60,000 nucleotides of DNA from Phoronis australis. Its lineage: Eukaryota; Phoronida; Phoronidae. The translations under genes were made by a program, and so were the position numbers. The DNA is taken from assembly GCA_002633005.1 (NCBI GenBank), contig NMRA01000002.1, forward strand, positions 458,876 to 518,875, in the 5' to 3' direction. This document shows positions 48,301 to 59,532 of the stretch, piece after piece. Below the pieces are notes generated by a model that was not told where the DNA came from, did not search any database, and saw only the letters and a program-made list of their open reading frames with translations. Every line of letters begins with the position of its first letter. Positions within the stretch are counted from its first letter, which is position 1.

Positions 48301-51300
48301 GTTGTGTGGCCACAAACCTGGGGCAAGGCGGTTACATGTATACGGGTCTTCTTTTTTTGCACTGTATTCGCATCAACTGTTCATTATCATGCGCAGAACG
48401 ACGACTGCCTTGCCTATTTATCATGTATGTGTGTGGACGCTCCGCTTAACTAGGGACAAGTTGCAATAGTGCAAGTTGTTCTAGGGTACATTTGTGTGTG
48501 GACCGGACATAACATGCACAGTCCGGTAAAAACTCCCTCCTAAATTTTAAATAAATTTATTATTTAATGCCAGTTTTGTTAAAGTTTCATCGAAGTTGTT
48601 GTAAACGTGAGTGTTTGAATTTTCAAGTGTGAAGATTGATACCTCTAAATGGATGTACATTTCTGTGTTAACCAAACAGGACCAAATCTTTGCTCTTGCC
48701 ATATGAGGTTAAGCAGATAAAAAATTTTTACTTTGGGACAAAAGTAATTGCTAGATTGCCGTATATCTATTTTTAAGAGGCTCCCCACAGTGTTGCAAAT
48801 GCTCAGAATTTTACCAAATACCATGTGGTATAAGCTGCACCATACAAACTATGGTAAAAGCGAGGTGAATTTAATGAAAAGTCATTTTTGTTGTGAAATT
48901 TGGCAAAATGAAATTTCCCCTGTGTGCCACATTGTGTGCAAAACTGAAGANCAGTGCCTCCACTGAATAACGGTTCAAACTGGTTCTCAAAATACGGGCA
49001 CGTTTTATCCAACTATTGGCAAATTTGTTAGAAACAAATTACAATTGAAAATTACAGGCAGCTGTGATTATTATTCAACAAACACATTTAATTTTAATCC
49101 ATTTTTGGATGCAAAGTGGTTTATCATTTGATTCTTGTGACTCAGAAATATGTATTTTTCAGTTTCAGTTTCTAGTCATTAACAGCTGGCAAATGAGATC
49201 ACCCATTTGTAGAAATTGTGGTGTTGAATGGGAGGGTGATTTTAGCCATTATGAGTATATCTCATCTAGTTTATGAGGGTGCTTTGTCTTGCCAAACATT
49301 TATTTGCATTCTACAATGGACATTACCAGTTTGCGAGTCATTTTTCTCTCACAGTATCTCTTCCACTCATTGAGCAGTAGGCATTATTGATAATCAGAGG
49401 TTAATCCAGTATTTCAAAAAAATATGGTGTCCAAAATGGGTTTCCCAATTTGTCTGTGTGTCAGTTATCAAGGATACGTGGCTGTGTTTTAATGGCCTCA
49501 AGTCAAGTTTACTGTGGAGATATATGGGTCTGCAATGAAGTCTTGCATCATATCTGAACTAAGTTTTTTTACATGAATTGGCCAATGAGCTCCCAGGGAT
49601 GGTGCTAACAAGTTCAGACAAACCATTGCTTGTTTGCCTATTTTACTTAGGGATCCAAATGCTGAAGAGGGCATCCTAGCTCCTGTATAAAAATTAGAGT
49701 CTGTGTCTGCTAGTTGAAGGCCTGCTGACGTGTGGAGTGACCTGACATGCCTGAATAATTCTATCAATGAAATTTTTGTACCATTTGCAAGGGGCTCTCA
49801 GTGCTACTGACCTGATCTGTCAGCAGCGTGTTGTTTTTGTACCACTCATATGGTAATTAGTTATTGATCAACTCTAAGGGTCTGTCCTTATGTACCCCTA
49901 TCCCAAGTGTTATATTTGCCAAAGCACCGTAGCCATTAAAATTGTGCATTTCACACACTGTATCCATTCAGTTTAACGTGCCGTCCACACGCAGACTTGA
50001 GTTACTCCTGGAACGCAAGTTGTCGCATGGTTTGGGGCTGTCTGGACGCTATTTTAACTAGTGCAACTTACCCACTTGTGACAACTTACTCCACCTTATC
50101 GAGGTAGGGTAACATGTCCTAGGGTGACTTGTGCCACTTGTTGTGTGGCCACAAACCTGGGGCAAGGTGGAAGTACGGAATTATCAGCAGCGGTTACATA
50201 TATACTGGGTCTTCTTTTTTGCACTGTATTAGCATCAACTGTTCACTATCATGCGCAGAACGACGACTGCCTTGCCTATTTATCAGGTATGTGTGTGGAC
50301 GCTCCGCTTAACTAGGGACAAGTTGCAATAGTGCAAGTTGTTCTAGGGTACATTTGTGTGTGGACCGGACATAACATGCACAGTCCGGTAAAAACTCCCT
50401 CCTAAATTTTAAATAAATTTATTATTTAATGCCAGTTTTGTTAAAGTTTCATCGAAGTTGTTGTAAACGTGAGTGTTTGAATTTTCAAGTGTGAAGATTG
50501 ATACCTCTAAATGGATGTACATTTCTGTGTTAACCAAACAGGACCAAATCTTTGCTCTTGCCATATGAGGTTAAGCAGATAAAAAATTTTTACTTTGGGA
50601 CAAAAGTAATTGCTAGATTGCCGTATATCTATTTTTAAGAGGCTCCCCACAGTGTTGCAAATGCTCAGAATTTTACCAAATACCATGTGGTATAAGCTGC
50701 ACCATACAAACTATGGTAAAAGCGAGGTGAATTTAATGAAAAGTCATTTTTGTTGTGAAATTTGGCAAAATGAAATTTCCCCTGTGTGCCACATTGTGTG
50801 CAAAACTGAAGAATTTTTACATTCTGTAGCTGGTAACCATTTACGTAGTGTCAAAGAAGAGGCCATTGATACGTAACTTTCAAGTTATGGGTTGAGTTTT
50901 TTCAAAGGTTTCTAACGTATATTGTTGCGGGCGCCCATAATTTCTCGAAACATTTTCTTGTGGTAGTTATTGTTTTGAGCTCAAAAGCAATAAAGGGTTT
51001 AGTTGTTGCTACTTCATAGTTTATGAAAAGCAGAAAACAGCTGCAGTTGTCAACAACATTGTGCCCCAACTGGTGGGGATTTTGCCATAGTTGTCTTATG
51101 CATTTGTGTAGTTCACTTCGCCCGGTGTTAGCTCTTTGAATTATTCATGCATTGAGTAATGCGATAAATTGATCTTGCACAATCTATTTGTTGCCACCTA
51201 ATGTTATTGCGATTAAATCATGACAGAGAAACCATCCACTCAGCATTGAGACATGGTGGATCCCGTACCCGTAATTTGTTATCAAGTTTTTGCTGTAGCG

Positions 51301-54300
51301 GTAGGATCGAGCATTTGGATTTAGAGGTTGGATGGAATTAGTGGTTCTGGTCATTGCTGATCTGTAGCTGTTAGGGATAGAATGTCTAGTCATTGGCTTT
51401 GAAGTTTTTTCCAGTTTCGATGACTCATATCACTGAATTGTTTCTCCTCCTTGATAGTGAATTTTGATCACAATTGTACATATCTGGTTATAAGCAAGGT
51501 TGTTAATGTAGTCCTGGTGGGGGGTTCTTTGTCTTGGTTAGTAGGGGGTGCTGTCGTGCATTCAAAAACCAGACCAATGCAACACCTAAGAAATAAGTAC
51601 CTGGGATTTCTAAAAGAACCCTGATCTCTTTCAGAAACAATGTTAATATTAAGTACCCTCCGTTAAGGCTCTTTCAGGATCATTGGGTATATGGCACCAT
51701 ACATGTGGTAAGTTTTTCAAAAAAGCCCTCCTCTCTTTTGCAAAAGACTGGAGCTGTTTTTGGATGCAAAATTACTTTAAGTGGTGAAATGAACATTCCA
51801 GAACGAGCCACCAGGAGGCTATTTCTGAAATCACCAAAACGGCACACAACCTCGTCCAAGATAGTAGCACTTTTGTTGAAGGATCTCCACACATCTTGTC
51901 ATTATGTCAATTCCCTCTCAGATTTATTTTGTCTTTTTGCGCATGTCTGTTTTTCTATTTTTCACATTTGTTCACCCTTTCACAAAAAGCATAGTAAATT
52001 GGTTTTCAACTTTTTTCGTCACTAGTAGTCAAATAAGGTGTCCTTGGAAGTTGGTAGCAACGTGGCAGTTAGAAACAATGTGGCAGTTCGGTCTTGCTTG
52101 AGACAAGACTCTCCAGGTTGACTTAACACATCATGCCAATTTATTCGCCGAGCGTGGTCATAAGTATAACGAACTGTCAGTTCTTGCAAGTCCAAGAATC
52201 ATTTTCCGCTTGAGTAAGGATTTTTTAAAGATATAAGTTAAGACTAGTCTTGGGTAAGTGTTCAAAATTAAAAGTTATCTTTTGTCAGAGCGCGGGTTTA
52301 TTCATTTTCATGCTCATATTTATTGTTGTCATCTCAGTGTTGTCATGACATGATCCACATTTTCTTTGTTCTCCTTTGATCATCATCATTGTCTCATCAT
52401 CAGTCACTTGGTAGCTGTTGTCACTGTTCTGTTCACCTTTTCATTCTATTTTTGTTAGTTTTCATTTAGCGATGCTGTAATACATGAGGACAAGTATTCA
52501 GGTATTAAAACTAAATATTATCTACGCGATCAATGGATGTATTATCCCTACATGTTCATAAAATCATAAAAAGTCCTATTTTTAGGGTTGCCCCTCGTTC
52601 AGAAGTGGAAGATTTTAAAATCAATTCCTAACAGCGTTTTAGATAAAAGTGCATGAATTATGTTGTCCGAAAGTTTCATATTTATCCAATCAGCCATTTT
52701 TGAAATACGGTGTTCTAAGTTTGTTAGCTTTTTAAGGTCCTGCATAACTGTGTGTTTGACCCAGAAAAATGTCAAAATTTGGCTAATTTTAGAACTTACT
52801 CTTAAATGTGGTCAATCAGATTCATATGAAACCTTCAGATACAATGCTTTTTGCACTGCTCTCCAAACTGCACTTCCACTTTTGCATGAGGTGACGATAT
52901 CATCCAAAAACAGGATTCACATTTTAATTTATTTTTGGTGATATTTTGCAAATACACAGATTTGTCAATAGAGTCCTAAATAACCTTTAAAATGATAAAG
53001 CTTATATTTGGCATTACTTTATCTATGAGGAAATAAAATTTTATTTGATGGCTATATTATGTCCTAAATACAGTGCTGTGGTGGTAAAATTAGATGTAAG
53101 TAGGCATCCAAAGCCCATGGTATCATCTTGAGCACTGAATTCGCACAAACCTCACAAACAAGTAGGCCTATTTTTGACTCACAATTGGCGAATCTTGGAT
53201 GCCGCAGAAAGGGGGCCCAACCACACACATAGGAAGGCAAAGGTCCGAATGCATTCCCAGCAGTCTCTGAAGGGGACCCAAACACAGTTATAAAGAAAAA
53301 TATTCGTGTAACGCCAAGAACGATATGCTGGTGGTGGTTTTAGTCGCCTGTGGGGTATGCCCTCGGGGGGCCCTTCGATCGTCTGTTGACTAACCGATTC
53401 ATTTTACGGAATCCTCATTCACATCCAGCTGTACTGCAATAAAGAGTCTCGCTGCATAATGTAAAAAGATGGTTGGCTGCACCTACATGCGCCTACGCCC
53501 CACTATAAGGTAACTTACGGTGTGTAGGTGCTATGTTCAAATGCCAAAAGGTGGTTGGCTGCGCCCCATTACAGCACTGCCTAAATAATAGAGATGTTAC
53601 CAATATGCATTGTATTATCATATGTGTTGAAAGTAGTGGTTGAACTTCAGCATGATTCTATGACTTGCAGGTCTTTGCAATCATCGTGTTTGGATGTATA
53701 GCATCTGGTGGCTGGTTTGAAAGGGACAAGATCTACTTGTGCCAGATGGGCGGTGACTCCAACGCATGCGGCTTCGGCACGGGTATTGGCGTTATTGCGT
53801 TCTGTGCATGTATTGGGTTTCTTGTCCTTGACGCCGTCTTCGAGCAGCTCAGTGGCATTCAGCATAGAAAATATGTCGTCATGGCCGACATGGGATTCTC
53901 AGGTGAGATTGATAATTGAAGGAACTATTAACGTGCTGACGGAAGTCTTGGTATCATTATGAAATTAAAAGATGTGTAAAACTTCGTTGAAATCCTGCTT
54001 TTCTTAATAAAACATCAACTTGTGTGAGGTTCCTGAACAGTCCGCAACAGTATGTTTAATCTGCATACTTATTTACGATTCTCCATGCAACATGGGTACA
54101 AAGATAAAAAGCATTATGGAGATGATTGAAATTTCTCGTCTCATTGTCAGCTCGTGTCAGTTGCACCACCTAGTGGCCACTGATTGCTACGAATCATAGT
54201 GGGAGGTCACGATTGCAGACGACCAAACCTTTGAAGGTGGCAACAGGCCATGTACACTAATTGCATCTGGTGATCGTATAGTGTCATTTCTCTGCCAGTT

Positions 54301-56259
54301 GGTGCAGGCTAATGTACCGACTTTCCCTTGACAGCTTTGTGTTCAAATTACAGAGACAAAAGTGGACGTATGAACTATTAGAGATGAAACTCAAGTGTTC
54401 GAACTGTTGGAAATAAAACATTGATAATAACATCGAATTACTGAAGACAATGATACCCTCGTGATAGTGGTTTGGCAATTTATATCGTATAATACGTAAC
54501 AAATTATTGTCCCAGTTGATGGATTTACTTCAAGGTATAATACTTGAATGCAGTGTCACTTTATTACTTGGCGAAATAAATTTGTACATAACTTGTATCT
54601 CCAGAAGTACTGGGAGCCTATTGTTTTTCGTCATAATCGGATCCAAGATGGCGGCCATTTTGTTTTCATTTAAAGGTTCAAATGCTTCTGGAGGCTACAA
54701 TTTTTTACGTACAAGGCTAAGAATCGGCATAGTAAATGGACCAGAGATGTGCTACAAGAATACCGGAAATTGTTTACTTCCGATTAAAGATGGCGGAAAT
54801 ATCGGCGATCGCGCATGCGCACCTCGATTTTAGCCTAAAAACGTTTTCTCCTGTAGAGGGTGCATTATAGGGCCAATTCCTTCGAATTTTTGCAGTTATT
54901 AGTTTCTTATGACATGCTATTGTACATAGCCAAAAAACCGGAAGTTGTTTTCAAGATGGCGGATCTGGCGCATGTTGACCCATTTTCAGTCGTGCTGGAG
55001 TGCCATTTTAAACGGGAAGAGAAAAAGACATGATTTTTTTTGCATGTGGATTCTTTGAAGTATACTAGCCTTTCAAATGACCAGTAACAATTTTTTCTCA
55101 GACTTACCGTTTTCAAGTTATTTGACTTTGAAATTCTAAAAACGCAAAATTTCATTTTTTTCGAAAAATTTATGAAATTAGGCGATACCATCAGTTTAGA
55201 TAGAGTTTTGTACGGGCTTTTTTCGCTAGGATGTTTACTTTTCGAATTATCCGAGATTTTCTGATTGCGCTGTTCCTTTGTTGAGCGCTCTTGCTGCATT
55301 GATGTTGGTTTAGTTTGCTGCTATTTTGTGCAGAGTAACTCATTAATTAAGAACTCGCTGACATGGATAAAGACCATCTTTTGGAAGCAGAGGACTAGTT
55401 TATGTCTGTAATACTTGCAAAAATGAATGAGTCTTAAAATACAGACATACTAGATGGTAGAGAGGGGCTAAAATCAATAAGAGAATTTAATAAGCCAATA
55501 CCTACTACTACTGGTGTCAACAATTAATGATTCGGACATGATTGATTGGCAAACTGAGACTAAAAACTAGCAAACCATACAGGGGGAATCTGCAAGACAC
55601 GATGGACTAAATCAGTTGGAAGGCTGAATGGTGATGTCATCCTTCTTGCCAGATCACTTAATTGGCCAACGAGAGGTGCTCAACCCAAAGAAAATTAGTG
55701 TCTAGGCCTATTAAGAAATCGGTAAAATGGTGAAACGCAGATGTGAAGTATAATTCGTTAACTCCTCAGCAGTGCGTAAAAGAATGTCACAAACTGGTGG
55801 TGCTGCAATTGCTTCGTTTGTAATCTTCTAATATGCATTATGTGTTTCTTGTACCAGGTCTTTGGACATTAATGTGGTTCATTTGCTTCTGCTATATGAC
55901 CAACAAGTGGACAACCAACCCCAATCCAGCACCCTGGGTCGAACCCAAAGGGTTTGGTGCCAATGACGTGCAGGCCGCGATAGCCTTCTCTTTCTTCTCC
56001 ATCATATCCTGGGTAAGTATAGGGGTAGTTGATACTTGGGTAGGTCTATGTGTGGATTCTTCATGGGTAAGTGTGCAGGTACTTGATACTTGGGTAGGTC
56101 TTTGTGTGGATTCTTCATGAGTAAGTGTGCAGGTAGTTGGTACTTGGGTAGGTCTGTGTGTGGATTCTTCATGAGTAAGTGTGCAGGTAGTTGATACTTG
56201 GGTAGGTCTGTGTGTGGATTGAATGTGGATAAGCATCCAGGTGGGTAATGCTTGGGTAG

Positions 56260-56296
<37 letters not shown>

Positions 56297-59200
56297 CTTG
56301 CGTGCGTGCGTGCTTGTATCCAGTTGGGTTACGCTTGGGTAGTTATGTGTGTGTTGATTCTATGTGCGTTGGTATGCTGGTGGGTGATGCTTAAGTAGGT
56401 CTGTGTGTGGATTAGTAGTGTGGTAAGTGTGTAGTTGGGTGTCACCTCAATAGGTATGTGTGTGGATTCTACTTGGGTAAATGTATTGGTGGTTGTTGCC
56501 TAGTTAGGTATATGTTTGGATTCTATGTGGATAAGGGTGCGGGGAGAAATTGTTGTATTGGCTTTTGCGAGAGCTGCAGTTTCAGTCTACTCACAATTAT
56601 AACAGCTTTGGAAACGAAACGGGTGGCTGATATGTTTTTGCTTTGCATAGCAGGGTTAGTGGCAGGAAAATGTGTCTCAGTGCTCTTGGAACGAAGTTTC
56701 TTTGGTCTCTTTGCTGCAGCAGGAGCATTTCAAATTTCACGAAGTCATCAGTTTTATCTCACTTGGCACGTTAGTGGACCGTCACAGAGTGATGTCAGGT
56801 TACCAGAAGTTGTGCAGCTCTTGTTTGCTCAAGTGTTTGTTCTGGCCGTCTTATCTAAAAGTCTTTTACTCATGTTGTCACGTGTCGTGTCGTGGTAGTT
56901 GTTCTTCCTATGTAATGTAGACTTAAGGAGCTGAGGAACTAAAACTATTGAAAACGATGTGGACATTGTTTCAGTGTTTAAAATATGGAAATGTTTTTTC
57001 ACTGGAGAATCGATCTTCTTAAATCAAGCATGTGTCCCCCAGAATTTTTGTAGAAAATGTCTGAATGAAGTTGCTGCTATTTTGAAGCAGTGCACTCTTT
57101 ATGCAGTCTTCTTTGTTTTTAACTTTTTATTCTTAGCAGTGCTAGATAAATCTTATACGTTGGTTAGCTGGGATCAAAGAATTGGAATTTCTAGTCTACG
57201 TATTTCAAATAAATCTGTAACATTAAGTGTACAATCATGTACTAGTGATTTTTTTATTTTTTATTTATAACCTCTTTGTTTATGCTGTTGTCAGTGATAT
57301 CCTGAATTGATCCGCTTATATTCTGTCGAGCAGTGCTGCAAACCCGTTCAAATCAATAAAACAGACTAGCCTATTGATTGGTTTTTATCTGTGCGAGTAT
57401 TCCCGAAGGAGTCATGGGTTTTATGTTTTATCACTAGGTAGTTGGCGAGTTATTTAAAAAAGCCTGCTATGGTATCAGTCATCTTATTCGATGCATGCAA
57501 ATACCAGGCACTTACTTTTGCCTTAGCTGTAAATTTACTGCTTCAATGCTTGCACCAAGGTTAGGGGAAACCTTTGCAAGTTGAAATGGTGACATTTGTG
57601 ATAGAGCCCAACCTGGTTGGTACCGTGTCAACATTCTCACCAGGATTTTATTGTTTGGTGGCATCACCACTGATAAAAGTTTGAACCCCTGTACTTAAAT
57701 ATCGTGCATAAATTTTGATCCACAGGAACTGAAACTATGAAAATCACAGAATCTCTTGTTAATGAAACTCAGCTTCAGATGAAAATAGAATGCACTGTAG
57801 CACACTGTGTTGTTTTGCACTCTGAGGTGGGTGTGTTGAGAGCGCTGCAATAATAGTGAGGTGAAGCGCTAGATATTAACAGATGCCGTACAGTTTATTG
57901 TGACATTTTCCCCAGTGTTACCAATGTATAAGTTCATCTCATCGACTGCGTTTAGTGCCGAACGGCTGTTAATAGAGTGGGTGACATTGATTTTCTTCTT
58001 GTGAATACTCAATTCTTACACTCTTCAGCCTCCATGCTGGCTGTAAATGGCCTTGTTAATGGTGGTGAAGTACATTAATTATTTTCGCTTTAATTGTTGC
58101 CATTTGCATAAAGAGCCTTTTTACAAGCCTTAATCCAATATCCTACATGTTGTAAGTTTCTAAAAGAGACCTTATTGATGACAGTATGAGCACTGAGTGA
58201 GTATTTAGTCATTAGGCACTGTGAATTATTGGAATCGAGAATATTAGGGAACTGTGGGGAAGATACCTTTCTCTTATTTGTGTTTGGAATATACTGCATT
58301 AGTTAAATTAAGAATACTAAATCCAACACATGGCTGGCCATGGCAAATACTTAAATTGGCAAAAAACGTGTTCCATCCACGAAATGGACTGTTGATGTAG
58401 AACGCATACTGGTATGAAACTTGGTCTCAACTTGTTCCTATTTTATGAGAAGTGATATCTGACTTTATTCATTGAGACCATGCTTAGCACATAAAATGAC
58501 AAACCATGACGATCCCTCTTGTAGACCATGCTTAGCACATAAAATGACAAACCATGACCATCCCTCTTGTAGAGCTTGGTCTTGAGCTCTCAAACTGTTT
58601 GTTCTTTCAAACTCGAAGCTGTGAAATCAATTCCATTGCGACTGAGGAATAATTTGAGACCATATTTATAATGGCAAGTGGTCTAAAAATAATTACATGC
58701 GGTCTAATACATGTTGTAGGCTGCTTAAGTGGCTTCATTGCACTGATACCTGGAACCATTTTTATGCCTTATTGATACATATATTTAAAACCGAACCGAG
58801 GAGGTAGAGACTTGATTCGAGGGTCTAGCAGCGCCCCCAGTGGGACTCGAATCCACGACCTTCAGTTAAGGAAGTATACACACATCTCACTAGGCTGTTT
58901 TGATGATGGAAGATGGGTTTACCGGCGCTTCAAGTTTTATTTTTACAGAAATTGGAAGTCTGTTCTTTGAAATGATGTTTCGTCTAGTTTTGTTTGTTAT
59001 AATTCACTTAATATTTAAGAAAAAGAAGCCATTAATCGCAACTTGAAAAAGCTGTCCTAATACGAAGTGACTTCTTTCTTATGTAAGGCCAATGCCGCAT
59101 CGCCTATTTCAGAGGTTATATATTTTGTCTCTGTGTTCAGTTCAATAGTATTATATGTAATGCCAAGTAAAATAAAAGCACTCACAAAATCTGTATCTGC

Positions 59201-59532
59201 TACATGAGCCACTATGTCCAATTACATTTCCACCGAGTCTAGATGCATTTTGTTGTGTTGGTACATGGTAATGTACTTAAATTACAATAATATATAATAA
59301 CGTGTAATGGATTTTATTTCAGGCAGCCCTCACCGTCTTAGCTGTTCTACGGTACCGCCAGGGAGTCACCGAAGACTTTGCTCCTTCGGGTTACGAAACT
59401 GAGGGCGGACAGGCACCCTACTCTGGCTACCCCAGTGGTGGAATGGGTCCGTCGGACTCGTATCAGGAGCCCCCGTTCAACTCAAACCAAGATGAGAAGA
59501 CAGCCCCGGACTACCAGCCTCCTACGTATTAA
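42309..59532 (+). CDS. SYNGR: Synaptogyrin, MARVEL-domain tetraspan vesicle protein (4 coding exons, 231 aa)
   Basis: Coding exons: 42309-42407, 53671-53902, 55858-56012, 59323-59532 (stop TAA). The sum is 696 nt, 231 aa; human SYNGR1 is 233 aa. The N-terminus MEGGAYGAGKAG is identical to human SYNGR1. Four membrane segments fit at about residues 27-48, 66-89, 103-125 and 149-172, with both ends cytosolic. The first lumenal loop keeps two cysteines (C57, C66) in the family positions. AAIAFSFFSI in the fourth segment is a family signature. The tail (173-231) is rich in Gly, Pro, Ser and Tyr, as in other synaptogyrins. Family knowledge: synaptogyrins are abundant synaptic-vesicle or small-vesicle proteins that modulate exocytosis and vesicle biogenesis. 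Which vertebrate paralogue is closest cannot be told; it is probably the single pre-duplication orthologue. Intron 1 is 11.3 kb and repeat-laden. Confidence 0.95.
43130..43212 (+). repeat. tRNA-like sequence (SINE head)
   Basis: B box GGTTCGAATCTC at 43189-43200 with an upstream GGGTGGCTGGTAAGG A-box-like block. The arms are too poor for a working tRNA, so it is probably SINE-derived. Confidence 0.35.
43610..45330. repeat. Old diverged copy of the intron 1 repeat unit
   Basis: Collinear with 46843 to about 47880. Shared blocks are AGCTACAAGTTT, ATAATATTGGTCAA, CTTTCAGTAGAAAC, TTGACCAGATGTGTC, AGTTTTTGGATGCAAA-like and TGAAGGCCTG. Considerable divergence and indels show it predates the tandem pair to its right. 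Confidence 0.6.
45628..45700 (+). repeat. tRNA-like sequence
   Basis: CAGCCAGCATAGCATTGCAC followed by a perfect B box GGTTCGATTCC at 45679-45689. Probably a tRNA-derived repeat fragment. Confidence 0.35.
45875..45895 (-). ncRNA. Hammerhead-ribozyme-like core (possible Penelope-like tail)
   Basis: On the minus strand this reads CTGATGA-GTCAGCAAC-GAAAC, the invariant core order of hammerhead ribozymes with a very short stem II. I could not place stems I and III or the cleavage site, so this may be a relic or chance. Confidence 0.3.
46843..47075. repeat. Upstream part of the repeat unit adjoining the tandem pair
   Basis: Aligns with 43640-43865 of the older copy and continues collinearly into the first tandem copy. 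It is not repeated before the second tandem copy, which fixes the tandem breakpoint near 47113. Confidence 0.6.
47113..48950. repeat. Recent tandem duplication, copy 1
   Basis: Starts CAGCGCCTCCATTGAATAAC and ends at GCAAAACTGAAGA. It is repeated almost unchanged at 48952-50812. The right-hand ~470 bp appears identical between copies, while the left part has scattered substitutions and indels. Confidence 0.9.
48128..48512. mobile_element. MITE-like inverted repeat nested in duplication copy 1
   Basis: The left end CCGTCCACACGCAGACTTGA is an imperfect inverse of the right end TGTGTGTGGACCGG. The inside repeats forms of AGTGCAACTT and AAGTTGCAATAGTGCAAG. The same element is in copy 2 at 49975-50373. 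Confidence 0.5.
48951..48951. other. Single unknown base (N) at the duplication junction
   Basis: The only isolated N in the window, exactly between the two ~1.85 kb copies. This raises the possibility that the duplication is an assembly or haplotype artefact. Confidence 0.95.
48952..50812. repeat. Recent tandem duplication, copy 2
   Basis: Copy of 47113-48950. Differs by point changes and by about 24 extra bases near 50166-50190 (GGAAGTACGGAATTATCAGC region) that copy 1 lacks. Confidence 0.9.
49975..50373. mobile_element. MITE-like inverted repeat nested in duplication copy 2
   Basis: Second copy of the 48128-48512 element, carried by the tandem duplication. It contains the ~24-bp length difference between the copies. 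Confidence 0.5.
53903..55857 (+). other. Synaptogyrin intron 2, with promoter-type motif cluster
   Basis: At 54640-54980 there are three AAGATGGCGG words (YY1-like; 54645, 54787, 54953), an NRF1 palindrome GCGCATGCGC (54811-54820) and ETS-like CCGGAA words (54764, 54939). No exon was recognised. The remaining intron holds nothing I can name. Confidence 0.4.
56013..56545. repeat. 54-bp minisatellite starting at the exon 3 splice donor
   Basis: Units of exactly 54 bp recur at 56011, 56065, 56119, 56173 and 56227 (position of the G before GTAAGT or its variant). Each unit holds TACTTGGGTAGGTCT and TGTGTGGATTCTTCATG. The array then decays and includes a (GT)n/(GCGT)n tract at 56262-56313. An open frame on the minus strand encodes 18-residue repeats but is a by-product of the period. 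Confidence 0.85.
56262..56313. repeat. (GT)n microsatellite
   Basis: About 15 GT units, then GCGTGCTTGCGTGCGTGCG, embedded in the 54-bp minisatellite. Confidence 0.8.
56546..58407 (+). other. Synaptogyrin intron 3, middle part
   Basis: AT-rich intron sequence. A 146-codon open frame begins inside the minisatellite (56458-56898) but shows no family match or splice link. Nothing else recognised. Confidence 0.45.
58408..58725. repeat. Dispersed repeat shared with WDR13 intron 11, copy 2
   Basis: Collinear with 27005-27240. Carries an internal perfect-period tandem duplication of 48 bp (58475-58570) that the WDR13 copy lacks. Confidence 0.55.
58475..58570. repeat. 48-bp direct tandem duplication
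   Basis: Two units begin AGACCATGCTTAGCACATAA, and differ at one base (GACGATCC versus GACCATCC). A recent local duplication. Confidence 0.85.
58831..58896 (-). repeat. tRNA-like sequence (SINE head)
   Basis: On the minus strand AGCCTAGTGAGATGTGTGTA is followed by GGTCGTGGATTCGAGTCCCA, a good B box. It interrupts the end of the 58.4 kb repeat: sequence resembling the end of the WDR13 intron copy resumes at about 58905. Confidence 0.4.

Larger units (their letters stand above)
42408..53670 (+). other. Synaptogyrin intron 1 (content summary)
   Basis: An 11.3 kb intron, the largest in the window. It holds a (GT)n tract (43078-43092), two tRNA-like sequences (43130-43212, 45628-45700), an old repeat-unit copy (43610-45330), a hammerhead-like core (45875-45895, minus), a second partial copy (46843-47075) leading into a recent tandem duplication (47113-50812), and a member of a dispersed family (about 52680-52890). 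A partial repeat of GGTTGGCTGC words occurs at 53470-53570. No coding exon was recognised. Confidence 0.6.

Noticed and set aside
55892-56236. Minus-strand open frame with 18-residue repeats
   Set aside because: It arises because the minisatellite period (54) is a multiple of three, and it overlaps synaptogyrin exon 3 antisense.
56458-56898. 146-codon open frame in synaptogyrin intron 3
   Set aside because: It begins inside the decaying minisatellite, has cysteine-rich low-information text, no recognisable domain and no splice link.
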